Shown: positions 1-7,384 of the stretch, one piece after another | Numbering within the stretch: position 1 is the first letter of the stretch | How the letters are laid out: each line of letters begins with the position of its first letter | DNA from: Hyphomicrobiales bacterium | Lineage (GTDB): Bacteria; Pseudomonadota; Alphaproteobacteria; Rhizobiales; Rhizobiaceae | Assembly (NCBI GenBank): GCA_900473915.1 | Contig: UCNG01000002.1 | Coordinates: 129,078 to 193,077, forward strand | DNA: 64,000 nt | Direction of reading: 5' to 3' | The notes under the pieces: model-generated | Seen by the model: only the letters and a program-made list of their open reading frames with translations | What the model was told of the DNA's origin: nothing | Databases searched by the model: none | Translations under genes and position numbers: made by a program

Positions 1-1649
1 TCTTTCTGCCGCTTGGCGGCGTGGGCGAAATCGGCATGAATTTGGCCATGTACGGCTTCGGCCCCGCGGATAATCGCGAGTGGCTGGTCGTGGATATGGG
101 GGTCAGCTTCGCCGGACCGGAACAGCCGGGCGCCGATCTCATCCTTCCGGATATCCGCTATCTCGAAGCTGAAAAGCACAACCTGCGCGGCATCGTCATC
201 ACCCATGCGCATGAAGACCATTTTGGCGCGCTGCTCGATCTGTGGCCGCGCCTCAAGGTTCCGGTCTATGCGACGCCGTTTACGGCTGGTTTGCTGGAAG
301 CCAAGCGCCAGTCCGAATTTGGCGCGCCTGATATTCCGATCACGATCTACAAGGCTGGCGAAAAGTTTGAAGTCGGGCCTTTCAAGGTCGAAGCGGTTGC
401 CGTCACGCACTCGATCCCAGAGCCGGTTTCGCTCGCCATTACGACGCCGCTCGGTACGGTCGTGCACACGGGTGACTGGAAGATGGACCCGGAACCGTCG
501 CTGGGGCCGGTTATCGATGAGGCGCGTTTCCGCGCCATTGGCGATGCGGGCGTGCTGGCGCTGATCTGCGACTCCACCAATGCGCTGCGCGAGGGGGAAT
601 CGCCTTCGGAGCGTCAGGTGGGTGATAGCCTGCGTGAACTGATTGAAAATGCACGTGGCCGTGTCGCGATTACGACCTTCTCCTCGAATGTCGGTCGTAT
701 CCGCTCGATTACCGAGGCGGCGCGTGACGCTGGCCGTCAGGTGCTGGTGGTCGGGCGTTCGATGAAGCGTGCCATCTCCGTTGCGACCGAGCTTGGCTAT
801 ATGGAAGGCCTGCCGGAATATCTCAGCGAAGAGGATTACGGCTATATTCCGCGCGAAAATGTGGTGATGATCCTGACCGGCAGCCAGGGCGAGCCGCGGG
901 CCGCACTCGCCAAGCTGGCGCGTGATGAAATGCGCAGCCTTGCTCTTACGGCAGGCGACACGGTCATCTACTCGTCGCGTGCCATTCCGGGCAACGAGAA
1001 GGCCATTCTCGACATCAAGAACCGCCTGATCGATCGCGGCATCAAGATCATCGGCGATGAGGATGCACTGGTTCATGTGTCCGGCCATCCGCGCCGCAGC
1101 GAATTGCGCCGCATGTATTCGTGGGTTCGCCCGCAGATTCTGGTGCCGGTGCATGGCGAGGCCGCTCACCTTGTTGCGCAAGGATCGCTTGGCGCGATGG
1201 AAGGCATCGAGCAGGTCGCGCAGGTGCGTGACGGCGACATGCTGCGTCTGGCGCCCGGCAAGGCCGAAATCATCGATGAAGCGCCGGTCGGCCGCATCTA
1301 CAAGGACGGCAAGCTGATCGGCGACGAGGAAGAAATCGGCATGGTCGAGCGCCGCAAGCTTGCCTATGTCGGCCACGTGGCCGTTTCGGTGCTGCTGGAC
1401 CGTGAACACAAGATCATCGATGAACCGGATCTGGTGACTTTCGGCGTGCCGGAAGAAAACGCCGTGGGCGACCTGATGGAAGACATTCTGCTGGATGCGG
1501 CCATTGAGGCAATCGACAGCATTCCGCGCGTTCGCCGCAAGGATATCGAGCTGGTGCGCGAGTCCGTGCGCCGTGCCGTTCGCGCTGCGGCAAATGACGC
1601 ATGGGGCAAAAAGCCGGTGGTGACCGTGTTCGTGAATAGGATACGCTGA
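1..1649 (+). CDS. rnj: Ribonuclease J (5' truncated by window edge)
   Basis: This is the bacterial RNase J exo/endoribonuclease, a cytoplasmic metallo-beta-lactamase/beta-CASP enzyme that matures and degrades RNA. The reading frame is open from base 3 and already encodes the conserved LGGVGEIGMN strand at the window edge, so the true start lies upstream and roughly 15-20 residues are missing. The zinc-binding HAHEDH motif falls at bases 204-221, followed by a TGDWK motif, SSNVGR and SSRAIPGNE in the beta-CASP region, SGHPRR, and the late LVPVHGE histidine. A C-terminal domain is present to the stop. The next gene, mce, begins 31 bases downstream in the same direction. The family assignment is secure; the exact start cannot be seen here. 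Confidence 0.95.
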   Translation, partial: FLPLGGVGEIGMNLAMYGFGPADNREWLVVDMGVSFAGPEQPGADLILPDIRYLEAEKHNLRGIVITHAHEDHFGALLDLWPRLKVPVYATPFTAGLLEAKRQSEFGAPDIPITIYKAGEKFEVGPFKVEAVAVTHSIPEPVSLAITTPLGTVVHTGDWKMDPEPSLGPVIDEARFRAIGDAGVLALICDSTNALREGESPSERQVGDSLRELIENARGRVAITTFSSNVGRIRSITEAARDAGRQVLVVGRSMKRAISVATELGYMEGLPEYLSEEDYGYIPRENVVMILTGSQGEPRAALAKLARDEMRSLALTAGDTVIYSSRAIPGNEKAILDIKNRLIDRGIKIIGDEDALVHVSGHPRRSELRRMYSWVRPQILVPVHGEAAHLVAQGSLGAMEGIEQVAQVRDGDMLRLAPGKAEIIDEAPVGRIYKDGKLIGDEEEIGMVERRKLAYVGHVAVSVLLDREHKIIDEPDLVTFGVPEENAVGDLMEDILLDAAIEAIDSIPRVRRKDIELVRESVRRAVRAAANDAWGKKPVVTVFVNRIR

Positions 1650-1680
1650 GCCGCAGCGGATAACAGCAAGGGAGGTGCTG

Positions 1681-2085
1681 ATGCTCGAACGCTTGAACCA
1701 TGTGGCGATTGCCGTTCCGGATATTGATGCCGCAGCCGCGCTTTATCGCGGCAAGCTCGGTGCCAAGGTTACCGAGCCGCAGGCGCTGCCTGAACATGGC
1801 GTGACCGTGGTTTTCATCGACGTCGGCAACACCAAGATCGAATTGCTGGAGCCGTTGGGCGAGGGGTCGCCCATCGCGGCCTTTCTGGAAAAGAACCCGT
1901 CCGGCGGCATGCATCATCTGTGCTACGAGGTCACGGACATTATCGCCGCGCGCGACAGGCTCAAGGCGGAGGGCGCGCGCATCCTCGGTGACGGAGAACC
2001 GAAGACCGGCGCGCATGGCAAGCCGGTCCTGTTCCTTCATCCCAAGGATTTCAATGGTACGCTGATCGAGCTTGAAGAGGTGTAA
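1681..2085 (+). CDS. mce: Methylmalonyl-CoA epimerase
   Basis: A 134-residue glyoxalase/VOC-fold protein that interconverts (2R)- and (2S)-methylmalonyl-CoA in propionate catabolism. Two beta-alpha-beta3 modules are visible. Likely metal ligands are His7 (LNHVAIAV), the His78/His79 pair (GGMHHLCYEV) and Glu130 (LIELEE), which is the epimerase pattern. An in-frame GTG six bases upstream is possible, but GGAGG at 1671-1675 sits 5 bases before ATG 1681, so that start was chosen. It lies between rnj and a DUF1467 gene with very short gaps, suggesting one transcript ending at the hairpin at 2386. Confidence 0.93.
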   Translation: MLERLNHVAIAVPDIDAAAALYRGKLGAKVTEPQALPEHGVTVVFIDVGNTKIELLEPLGEGSPIAAFLEKNPSGGMHHLCYEVTDIIAARDRLKAEGARILGDGEPKTGAHGKPVLFLHPKDFNGTLIELEEV

Positions 2086-2087
2086 TC

Positions 2088-2357
2088 ATGTCTCTGATTT
2101 CTGGCATCGCGATCTACTTCATCATCTGGTGGACAACGCTTTTCGCGCTGTTGCCGGTTGGCTTGCGCACGCAGGCCGAAGAAAATGAAGTGACTTTGGG
2201 CACGGTGGCAAGCGCTCCCGCCAAGCCACGCATCGGACGCGCCTTCCTGCGGACGACGGCGGTCGCCACGCTCATTTTCGGGCTCTATTATTATCTGACG
2301 CAGGTCAGCGGTTTCGGCCTCGACGATATCCCGCATTTCTTCCCCGACCTGAGGTGA
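2088..2357 (+). CDS. DUF1467 family small membrane protein
   Basis: An 89-residue protein with two hydrophobic segments, about residues 4-24 (a Trp-rich first helix) and 58-76, joined by a charged loop. This matches the DUF1467 family of short alphaproteobacterial inner-membrane proteins, whose function is not known. It starts 2 bases after mce, so it is probably co-transcribed and translationally coupled with mce and rnj. A strong intrinsic terminator follows 28 bases downstream. Nothing in the sequence identifies a catalytic role. Confidence 0.85.
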   Translation: MSLISGIAIYFIIWWTTLFALLPVGLRTQAEENEVTLGTVASAPAKPRIGRAFLRTTAVATLIFGLYYYLTQVSGFGLDDIPHFFPDLR

Positions 2358-2385
2358 CCTGACCCGCTATCGCGACACGGATTTG

Positions 2386-2418
2386 GAGGCTGCTTAAAAA
2401 TTAGGCAGCCTCTTTTTT
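2386..2418 (+). terminator. Rho-independent terminator of the rnj-mce-DUF1467 unit
   Basis: GAGGCTGC (2386-2393) and GCAGCCTC (2405-2412) form an 8-bp stem with an A/T-rich loop, followed directly by six T. This is a typical intrinsic terminator on the plus strand. Confidence 0.88.
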
Positions 2419-2691
2419 GTATAAAGAAAAGTGGAGCGCTCTACCAAAAGTTGTATCCAATAAGAGGCATAGAGCGTAACCTATTGAATCTGCGGCAGGC
2501 TGCAACCTGCCGTCATTTGTAACGGGGAGGCAGTTTTCCAAGGACTTTTGGGTGAATAAATCGATTTATACTTAAGTGAAATTTAATACTTGGATGCGCT
2601 GAGGGCGTCGCGATAAATCCCACAAAATCAATGTGTTATTCGAGCATAAAAAACAGCGGAATTGCGGAGAGGAGGGCCATTCTGCAAGTGC
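2419..2691. other. A/T-rich intergenic stretch, no gene seen
   Basis: This stretch lies between the terminator and the A9 tract that ends the minus-strand sRNA candidate. An ORF beginning at 2631 runs through it on the plus strand, but it has no ribosome binding site, crosses the sRNA terminator and has no recognisable composition. I see no supported gene. Confidence 0.5.
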
Positions 2692-2718
2692 AAAAAAAAA
2701 GCAAGGCTTTCGCCTTGC
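2692..2718 (-). terminator. Intrinsic terminator of the minus-strand sRNA
   Basis: On the minus strand GCAAGGC (2718-2712), loop GAAA and GCCTTGC (2707-2701) are followed by nine consecutive T. No protein gene reads into it from the right, which is the main evidence that a non-coding transcript ends here. Confidence 0.85.
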
Positions 2719-2842
2719 TAATCAAATACGCGTTCGATCCGTTTCCATTTGACTGGCGGCTGCGAAAGTCGCGCCTGGATCCATCCTCCCAAGACTTTGA
2801 CCGCGTGAAACCAACGGTTTTATTCCGTTGTTGCTCTTATGC
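2692..2842 (-). ncRNA. Candidate trans-acting small RNA (alpha-r family type)
   Basis: A complete minus-strand transcription unit of about 150 nt with no protein gene. It has a promoter (-35 CGTGAC, 17-bp spacer, -10 CTATTT) ending at 2849, a 5' hairpin CAACGG-loop-CCGTTG just after the predicted start, a purine-rich GGGAGG single-stranded stretch in the middle, and a terminator hairpin GCAAGGC-GAAA-GCCTTGC followed by nine T (2700 down to 2692). The size, architecture and position between a DUF1467 gene and proS resemble the Rhizobiales alpha-r sRNAs. From memory alpha-r9 (Smr9C of Sinorhizobium) has a similar length and neighbourhood, but I could not verify this. The alternative is an unannotated micropeptide: an ATG overlaps the GGGAGG stretch, but the spacing is wrong for translation. 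Confidence 0.62.
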
Positions 2843-2848
2843 TGAAAA

Positions 2849-2877
2849 AAATAGCGAACTGCACAGCTTTTGTCACG
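2849..2877 (-). promoter_or_regulatory. Predicted sigma-70-type promoter of the sRNA
   Basis: Reading the minus strand, CGTGAC (2877-2872) and CTATTT (2854-2849) are separated by exactly 17 bases. Each matches the rhizobial consensus CTTGAC/CTATAT in five of six positions. Transcription would begin near 2842. Confidence 0.55.
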
Positions 2878-3157
2878 AAAAATCTTCTATGGCGTCATAA
2901 TTCTTTCGCAAATTTTCGCGAAGGACCGTGATATATCTGTAATATATTGAATTTGAATGTGAATCTGGATGCCCTGTTTCGCGCGGACCGTTCATTCGGC
3001 AGGCGATCATGGCTGTGGATGGGGAAATCCGCTGCCGCGAAAGCTTTTCCAGGCGGGTTTCCAACCGATCTAGAACCCGGTAAGAAACCGACGAATATGC
3101 TTAATTTTTGCCTGATTCTTGAAGCATTCAGGCAGTCCCTCTTGATTGGTGGTTACG
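2878..3157. other. proS leader region with a hairpin
   Basis: The region divergent between the sRNA promoter and proS. The only clear structure is TGCCTGA (3109-3115) pairing with TCAGGCA (3128-3134), a 7-bp hairpin ending 23 bases before the proS start, without a T tract. The proS ribosome binding site is weak. No gene is supported; short ORFs on both strands lack ribosome binding sites. Confidence 0.4.
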
Positions 3158-4486
3158 ATGCGTCTGTCGCGGTATTTTTTGCCTATTCTGAAGGAAAACC
3201 CCAAGGAGGCGGAAATCGTCTCCCACAGGCTGATGCTGCGTTCGGGCATGATCCGTCAACAGTCGGCCGGCATTTACGCCTGGCTGCCGATCGGCCTGAA
3301 GGTGCTGAACAAGGTCTGCGACATCATTCGTGAAGAGCAGAACCGCGCCGGCGCCAATGAAATCCTGATGCCGACCATCCAGTCCGCCGACCTGTGGCGC
3401 GAAAGCGGCCGCTATGACGCCTACGGCAAGGAAATGCTGCGCATCCAGGACCGCCAGGAGCGTGAAATGCTCTTCGGCCCGACCAACGAGGAAATGGTCA
3501 CCGACATTTTCCGCTCCTATGTGCGCTCCTACAAGGACCTGCCGCTCAATCTCTACCACATCCAGTGGAAGTTCCGCGATGAAGTGCGTCCGCGTTTCGG
3601 CGTCATGCGCTCGCGCGAATTTCTGATGAAGGACGCCTATTCGTTCGACCTCGACTATGAGGGCGCGAAAATGGCTTACTACCGCATGTTCGTGTCTTAT
3701 CTGCGCACCTTTGCCCGCGTCGGTTTGCAGGCGATCCCGATGCGCGCCGATACCGGCCCGATTGGCGGCGATCTTTCCCACGAGTTCATCATTCTGGCGG
3801 AAACCGGCGAAAGCCAGGTTTTCTGTGACAAGGCCTATCTCGATCTGGCCGTGCCGGGCGCGGACACCGATTTCCGCAACGATGCGCAGCTGACCGACAT
3901 CGTCCAGCGCTGGACGACGCCTTATGCGGCGACCGACGAAATGCACGACGAGACCGACTGGGCCAAGGTGAAGCCTGAAAATCAGGTTTCCGCGCGCGGC
4001 ATCGAAGTCGGCCACATCTTCCATTTCGGCACCAAATATTCCGAACCGATGGGCGCGAAAGTGCAGGGCCCGGACGGCAAGGAACATCTGGTTTCCATGG
4101 GTTCCTACGGCATCGGCCCGTCGCGCCTTGTCGCGGCCGCCATCGAAGCCTTCCACGACGATGCAGGCATTATCTGGCCGAAGGCCATCGCGCCGTTCGG
4201 TGCCGGTATCGTCAACATGAAGCCGGGCGATGAAGGTTGCGACGCCGTGAGCGAAAAGCTCTACGAGGCGCTGACCAATGCAGGCGTCGATCCGCTGCTC
4301 GACGACACGGATGACCGTCCGGGCGCGAAGTTCGCCACGATGGACCTGATCGGCCTGCCGACGCAGGTGATCGTCGGCCCGCGCGGCGTTGCCGCCGGTG
4401 AAGTCGAAATCAAGGATCGCAAGACCGGCGAACGCCAGAACCTGAGCGTTGAAGCTGCAATCAATCTCTTGACGGCAGAAGCATGA
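3158..4486 (+). CDS. proS: Prolyl-tRNA synthetase (short alphaproteobacterial type)
   Basis: A class II aminoacyl-tRNA synthetase that charges tRNA-Pro with proline in the cytoplasm. It is 442 residues long, the length of the ProS form lacking the long editing insertion. Motif 2 is seen around the [19 protein letters not shown] region and motif 3 in [10 protein letters not shown]. The C-terminal anticodon-binding domain begins near residue 345. The start at ATG 3158 (MRLSRYFLP) is chosen over an upstream in-frame TTG because it matches family N-termini; a GGTGG stretch precedes it. It overlaps lolC by 4 bases (ATGA), so proS, lolC and lolD form an operon. Confidence 0.95.
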   Translation: MRLSRYFLPILKENPKEAEIVSHRLMLRSGMIRQQSAGIYAWLPIGLKVLNKVCDIIREEQNRAGANEILMPTIQSADLWRESGRYDAYGKEMLRIQDRQEREMLFGPTNEEMVTDIFRSYVRSYKDLPLNLYHIQWKFRDEVRPRFGVMRSREFLMKDAYSFDLDYEGAKMAYYRMFVSYLRTFARVGLQAIPMRADTGPIGGDLSHEFIILAETGESQVFCDKAYLDLAVPGADTDFRNDAQLTDIVQRWTTPYAATDEMHDETDWAKVKPENQVSARGIEVGHIFHFGTKYSEPMGAKVQGPDGKEHLVSMGSYGIGPSRLVAAAIEAFHDDAGIIWPKAIAPFGAGIVNMKPGDEGCDAVSEKLYEALTNAGVDPLLDDTDDRPGAKFATMDLIGLPTQVIVGPRGVAAGEVEIKDRKTGERQNLSVEAAINLLTAEA

Positions 4487-5799
4487 GCAACGCGGCGGCA
4501 GCAAAATCCGGGGACAAGGCAAAGGTAGCCCAAAAGGCTCCGAAGTCGGGTCCATTCTCGGCCTATGAGCGGATGATCGCCTGGCGATATCTGCGTGCGC
4601 GCCGCCGCGAGACTTTCATCTCGGTCATTGCCGGTTTTTCCTTCACCGGCATCATGCTGGGCGTGGCGACCCTCATCATTGTCATGGCGGTGATGAACGG
4701 CTTCCGCGCCGAGCTTCTTTCGCGCATTCTCGGCATCAACGGCCATCTCATCATGCAGCCGATTGACCGTCCGCTGGACGATTATGCCGATCTCATCAAG
4801 CGGATCGACGGCATTTCCGGCATCAAGTTCGCCATTCCCGTGGTGGAAGGGCAGGCGCTTGTGCAGGGCAATATCGGCGCTGGCAACGGCGCGCTGATCC
4901 GGGGCTTGCGTGAGGAAGATCTCGAAAAGCTCAAGCTCGTTTCCACCAATATTCGCCAGGGCACGCTCCAGGGCTTCGATCAGGCCGGCGGCGTCGCCAT
5001 CGGCACCCGCATGGCGGAAAATCTCGGCCTTTCCATCGGCGATACGCTGCGCGTGATCTCGCCCGATGGCGATGTGACCCCCTTCGGCGTCAATCCGCGC
5101 GTGAAGGCCTATCCGATTGTCGCCATCTTCGAGATCGGCATGTCGGAATATGACGCGTCGATTGTCATGATGCCGCTTTCCGAGGCGCAGCTTTTCTTCA
5201 ATCAGGAAGGCAAGGTGCAATCGCTTGAAATCTTTGTCGATAATCCCGACAAGGTGGATGCGATGCGCGCGCCTGTGGAAGAGGCGGCAGGACGCCAGCT
5301 CTCGCTCGTCGACTGGCGCCAGCGCAACCAGACTTTCTTCTCGGCGCTGGAAGTCGAGCGCAATGTCATGTTCATGATCCTGACGCTGATCGTGCTCGTG
5401 GCAGCGCTCAACATCATTTCCGGCCTCATCATGCTGGTGAAGGACAAGGGGCATGATATTGCGATCCTGCGCACCATGGGGGCAACCCGCGGCGCGGTGA
5501 TGCGCATATTCCTGATGACGGGTGCTGCCATCGGCGTCACCGGCACGGTGGCCGGTGTGGTTCTGGGCGTCGTCGTGTGCCTCAATGTCGAGCGTATCCG
5601 CGAGTTTTTCTCGTGGCTTTCCGGCACCACGCTTTTCAATCCGGAACTTTATTTCCTGAGTCAACTGCCTGCGAAAATGGACCCGGGTGAGACGATTTCC
5701 GTCATCGTCATGGCTCTGGTGCTTTCGTTCATCGCCACCATTTTCCCGGCCTGGCGCGCTGCCAAGCTCGATCCGGTCGAAGCATTGAGGTATGAATAA
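4483..5799 (+). CDS. lolC: Lipoprotein-releasing ABC transporter permease LolC/LolE
   Basis: The inner-membrane permease of the Lol machine, which extracts outer-membrane lipoproteins for transfer to LolA. It has 438 residues and the MacB/FtsX layout: one transmembrane helix at about 45-72, a large periplasmic domain, then three helices at about 293-315, 340-365 and 398-420. The N-terminal 25 residues are Lys/Ala-rich and cytosolic. Only one permease gene is present next to lolD, so it probably acts as a homodimer as in many non-enteric bacteria; the symbol lolC rather than lolE is a convention. Its stop overlaps the lolD start (TAATG). Confidence 0.92.
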   Translation: MSNAAAAKSGDKAKVAQKAPKSGPFSAYERMIAWRYLRARRRETFISVIAGFSFTGIMLGVATLIIVMAVMNGFRAELLSRILGINGHLIMQPIDRPLDDYADLIKRIDGISGIKFAIPVVEGQALVQGNIGAGNGALIRGLREEDLEKLKLVSTNIRQGTLQGFDQAGGVAIGTRMAENLGLSIGDTLRVISPDGDVTPFGVNPRVKAYPIVAIFEIGMSEYDASIVMMPLSEAQLFFNQEGKVQSLEIFVDNPDKVDAMRAPVEEAAGRQLSLVDWRQRNQTFFSALEVERNVMFMILTLIVLVAALNIISGLIMLVKDKGHDIAILRTMGATRGAVMRIFLMTGAAIGVTGTVAGVVLGVVVCLNVERIREFFSWLSGTTLFNPELYFLSQLPAKMDPGETISVIVMALVLSFIATIFPAWRAAKLDPVEALRYE

Positions 5800-6482
5800 T
5801 GGCGGCTGAAATCATCATGCGGCTGCAACGGGTCGGCCGCGCCTATAAGGAAGCCGACCGTGAACTGGTGATCCTCAAGGATGCCGATTTCACGCTTCGT
5901 CGCGGCGAGATGGTTGCGCTTGTCGCGCCATCGGGCGCGGGCAAGTCAACCTTGCTGCACACAGCAGGCCTTCTGGAACGTCCCGATGAGGGAGAGGTTT
6001 TCCTTGACGGGCGCTCCTGCAGCAAGCTTTCCGACGATGAGCGGACGGCGGTGCGCCGCAACGACATCGGCTTCGTCTATCAGTTCCATCACCTCCTGCC
6101 GGAGTTTTCCGCGCTGGAAAACGTGATGATGCCGCAAATGATCCGCGGATTGTCGAAGAAGCAGGCAGCGGAGCGCGCACAGCAGCTTCTTGAATATATG
6201 AAGATTGGCAAGCGTGCCTCGCATCGCCCGTCGGAACTTTCCGGCGGCGAGCAGCAGCGTGTCGCCATTGCCCGTGCCGTCGCCAATGCGCCGCTCGTCC
6301 TTCTGGCGGACGAGCCGACCGGCAACCTCGACCCGACGACATCCTCTTATGTCTTCGGTGCTCTGGAAGCGCTCGTGCGCCAGTCGGGACTTGCTGCCCT
6401 CATCGCCACCCACAATCACGAACTGGCTGGCCGCATGGACCGGCGCGTGACGCTGAAGGACGGCAAGGTCGTCGACCTGTAA
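5799..6482 (+). CDS. lolD: Lipoprotein-releasing system ATP-binding protein LolD
   Basis: A 227-residue ABC ATPase powering lipoprotein release. The Walker A region is APSGAGKST (residues 43-51); its first position is Ala instead of the usual Gly. The Q-loop is in [11 protein letters not shown], the signature is LSGGEQQR, Walker B is VLLADEP and the switch histidine is in ATHNHE. It shares one base with the end of lolC and closes the proS-lolC-lolD run. The 900-base gap downstream is filled with palindromes and a LexA-box microgene before dnaE. Confidence 0.95.
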   Translation: MAAEIIMRLQRVGRAYKEADRELVILKDADFTLRRGEMVALVAPSGAGKSTLLHTAGLLERPDEGEVFLDGRSCSKLSDDERTAVRRNDIGFVYQFHHLLPEFSALENVMMPQMIRGLSKKQAAERAQQLLEYMKIGKRASHRPSELSGGEQQRVAIARAVANAPLVLLADEPTGNLDPTTSSYVFGALEALVRQSGLAALIATHNHELAGRMDRRVTLKDGKVVDL

Positions 6483-6502
6483 TATTTCTAGATCACCTTG
6501 GC

Positions 6503-6550
6503 ACCTCATCCTGAGAAGCCGCCGCAGGCGGCGTCTCGAAGGCGAGGTGC
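6503..6550. repeat. Interspersed palindrome, copy 1
   Basis: A near-perfect palindrome of about 48 bases. Outer arms are GCACCTC and GAGGTGC; the core is GCCGCC-GCA-GGCGGC. A second copy lies at 6685. It begins 20 bases after lolD and may act as a transcript 3'-end hairpin. Confidence 0.8.
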
Positions 6551-6684
6551 GGTTTCCGCTATCAGCGTGTTCCGGCCTGATCGACGCTCTGGCCAGTTGC
6601 TTTGGGTTGAATGTACTCAGGGCAGATGCGGTCCGCTGAATTGCATTTCTATTTGGGCATCGCGTTGTGCCCGAGCGCGGCCCA

Positions 6685-6735
6685 GCACCTCATCGTGAGG
6701 AGCCGCCGCAGGCGGCGTCTCGAAGAGCGAGGTGC
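6685..6735. repeat. Interspersed palindrome, copy 2
   Basis: This shares about 90% of its bases with the copy at 6503 and has identical outer arms (GCACCTC / GAGGTGC) and core. The two copies are in the same orientation and 134 bases apart. Confidence 0.8.
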
Positions 6736-6865
6736 CGCTCCGCCTGAACAGGCCCTCGTTCAAAGCCCGGCAGCACTACCATCCCCCTGTTCTTCCGTGG
6801 TCCGTGCTGCGGTTGTGTATTCACTATTCGTAAACCCTAAAATGAATGCCGTTGCAAAACGGGTG

Positions 6866-6889
6866 TTGACTTTGGAACAAAAATAGAAC
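6866..6889 (+). promoter_or_regulatory. LexA (SOS) box overlapping a -35 element
   Basis: GAAC-AAAAATA-GAAC at 6875-6889 is the reverse complement of GTTC-N7-GTTC, the established LexA operator of alphaproteobacteria. A TTGACT -35-like hexamer at 6866-6871 lies immediately upstream, so LexA bound here would block the promoter. I see no good -10 at the ideal distance. The box is 38 bases before the ATG of the 28-residue ORF at 6928. Confidence 0.7.
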
Positions 6890-6927
6890 AAAAAATAAAC
6901 ATACGTGAACACAGAGGAGTTTCTCAC

Positions 6928-7014
6928 ATGACCGATCTCGTCCACGACGTTCTGTCTTTCATTTCGGTAAGCCTGTTCATTGCAACCTTCGCCATCTGGG
7001 TGAGCGCGATTTGA
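6928..7014 (+). CDS. SOS-controlled 28-residue membrane microprotein (SidA-like candidate)
   Basis: A very short ORF encoding a 28-residue peptide: a short acidic/polar start (MTDLVHDV) followed by one hydrophobic helix rich in Phe, Ile, Val, Leu and Ala (about residues 9-27) with a Trp near the end. AGAGGAG at 6913-6919 is a strong ribosome binding site, 8 bases before ATG. A canonical LexA box lies just upstream. In Caulobacter, SidA is an SOS-induced 29-residue inner-membrane peptide that blocks division through FtsW; size, topology and regulation match that description. Sequence homology cannot be tested here, so the function is inferred from architecture alone. Confidence 0.62.
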   Translation: MTDLVHDVLSFISVSLFIATFAIWVSAI

Positions 7015-7022
7015 AGGAAATA

Positions 7023-7116
7023 GAGCATGTCTCCCAAAGGCGGGAACCGGTTTTGGGGAAAAGGACATGCGTAAAAAGATAGGGCATTTCCGGTGATTTC
7101 GGAAAACTGGAAGTGC
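7023..7116. repeat. RIME-like composite hairpin repeat
   Basis: GAGCATGTC (7023) pairs with GACATGC (to 7070) around a CCC...GGGAACCGG core. After a short A-rich linker comes a second element GCATTTCC...GGAAGTGC (7084-7115). The same two-part arrangement recurs at 43623-43711, and the first half recurs at 39857 (inverted) and, diverged, at 62944. Confidence 0.75.
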
Positions 7117-7384
7117 TTCGGCGGGTTCCTGTGAACCCGCGCCAGGGCGGCGATAGTCTTACTGGACATCGCCACATCATTCCCCGAAACTGATGCTTTC
7201 AGGCGACAGAGTCGCCAGCCGTGATGAATCACGAATGTGGTTCATGCTTGAAGCAATGTGCTATCACGCGGCTACTGTATCGGCTCGAAGATCGAAATCG
7301 ATTTTCGGAAAGTCCGATGCATGGATTTGGAGCGCCGGATGTATGTCCATCCGGGCGGCTCGGCAGATGATCGGGGTCGATGGA

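Noticed and set aside
2692-2842. tmRNA or 6S RNA
   Set aside because: The region lacks a tRNA-like acceptor end or tag-coding frame, and it is too short and unpaired for the long 6S bulged duplex.
2631-2900. 89-residue plus-strand ORF in the sRNA region
   Set aside because: It has no ribosome binding site, reads across the minus-strand terminator and has no hydrophobic or conserved pattern. The sRNA interpretation explains the region better.
3128-5664. Long minus-strand ORFs opposite proS and lolC
   Set aside because: Antisense frames of two well-supported genes, without ribosome binding sites or recognisable protein features.
6503-6735. CRISPR-like array from the two palindromic copies
   Set aside because: There are only two copies, the 134-base spacing is too long for spacers, and no cas genes are present.
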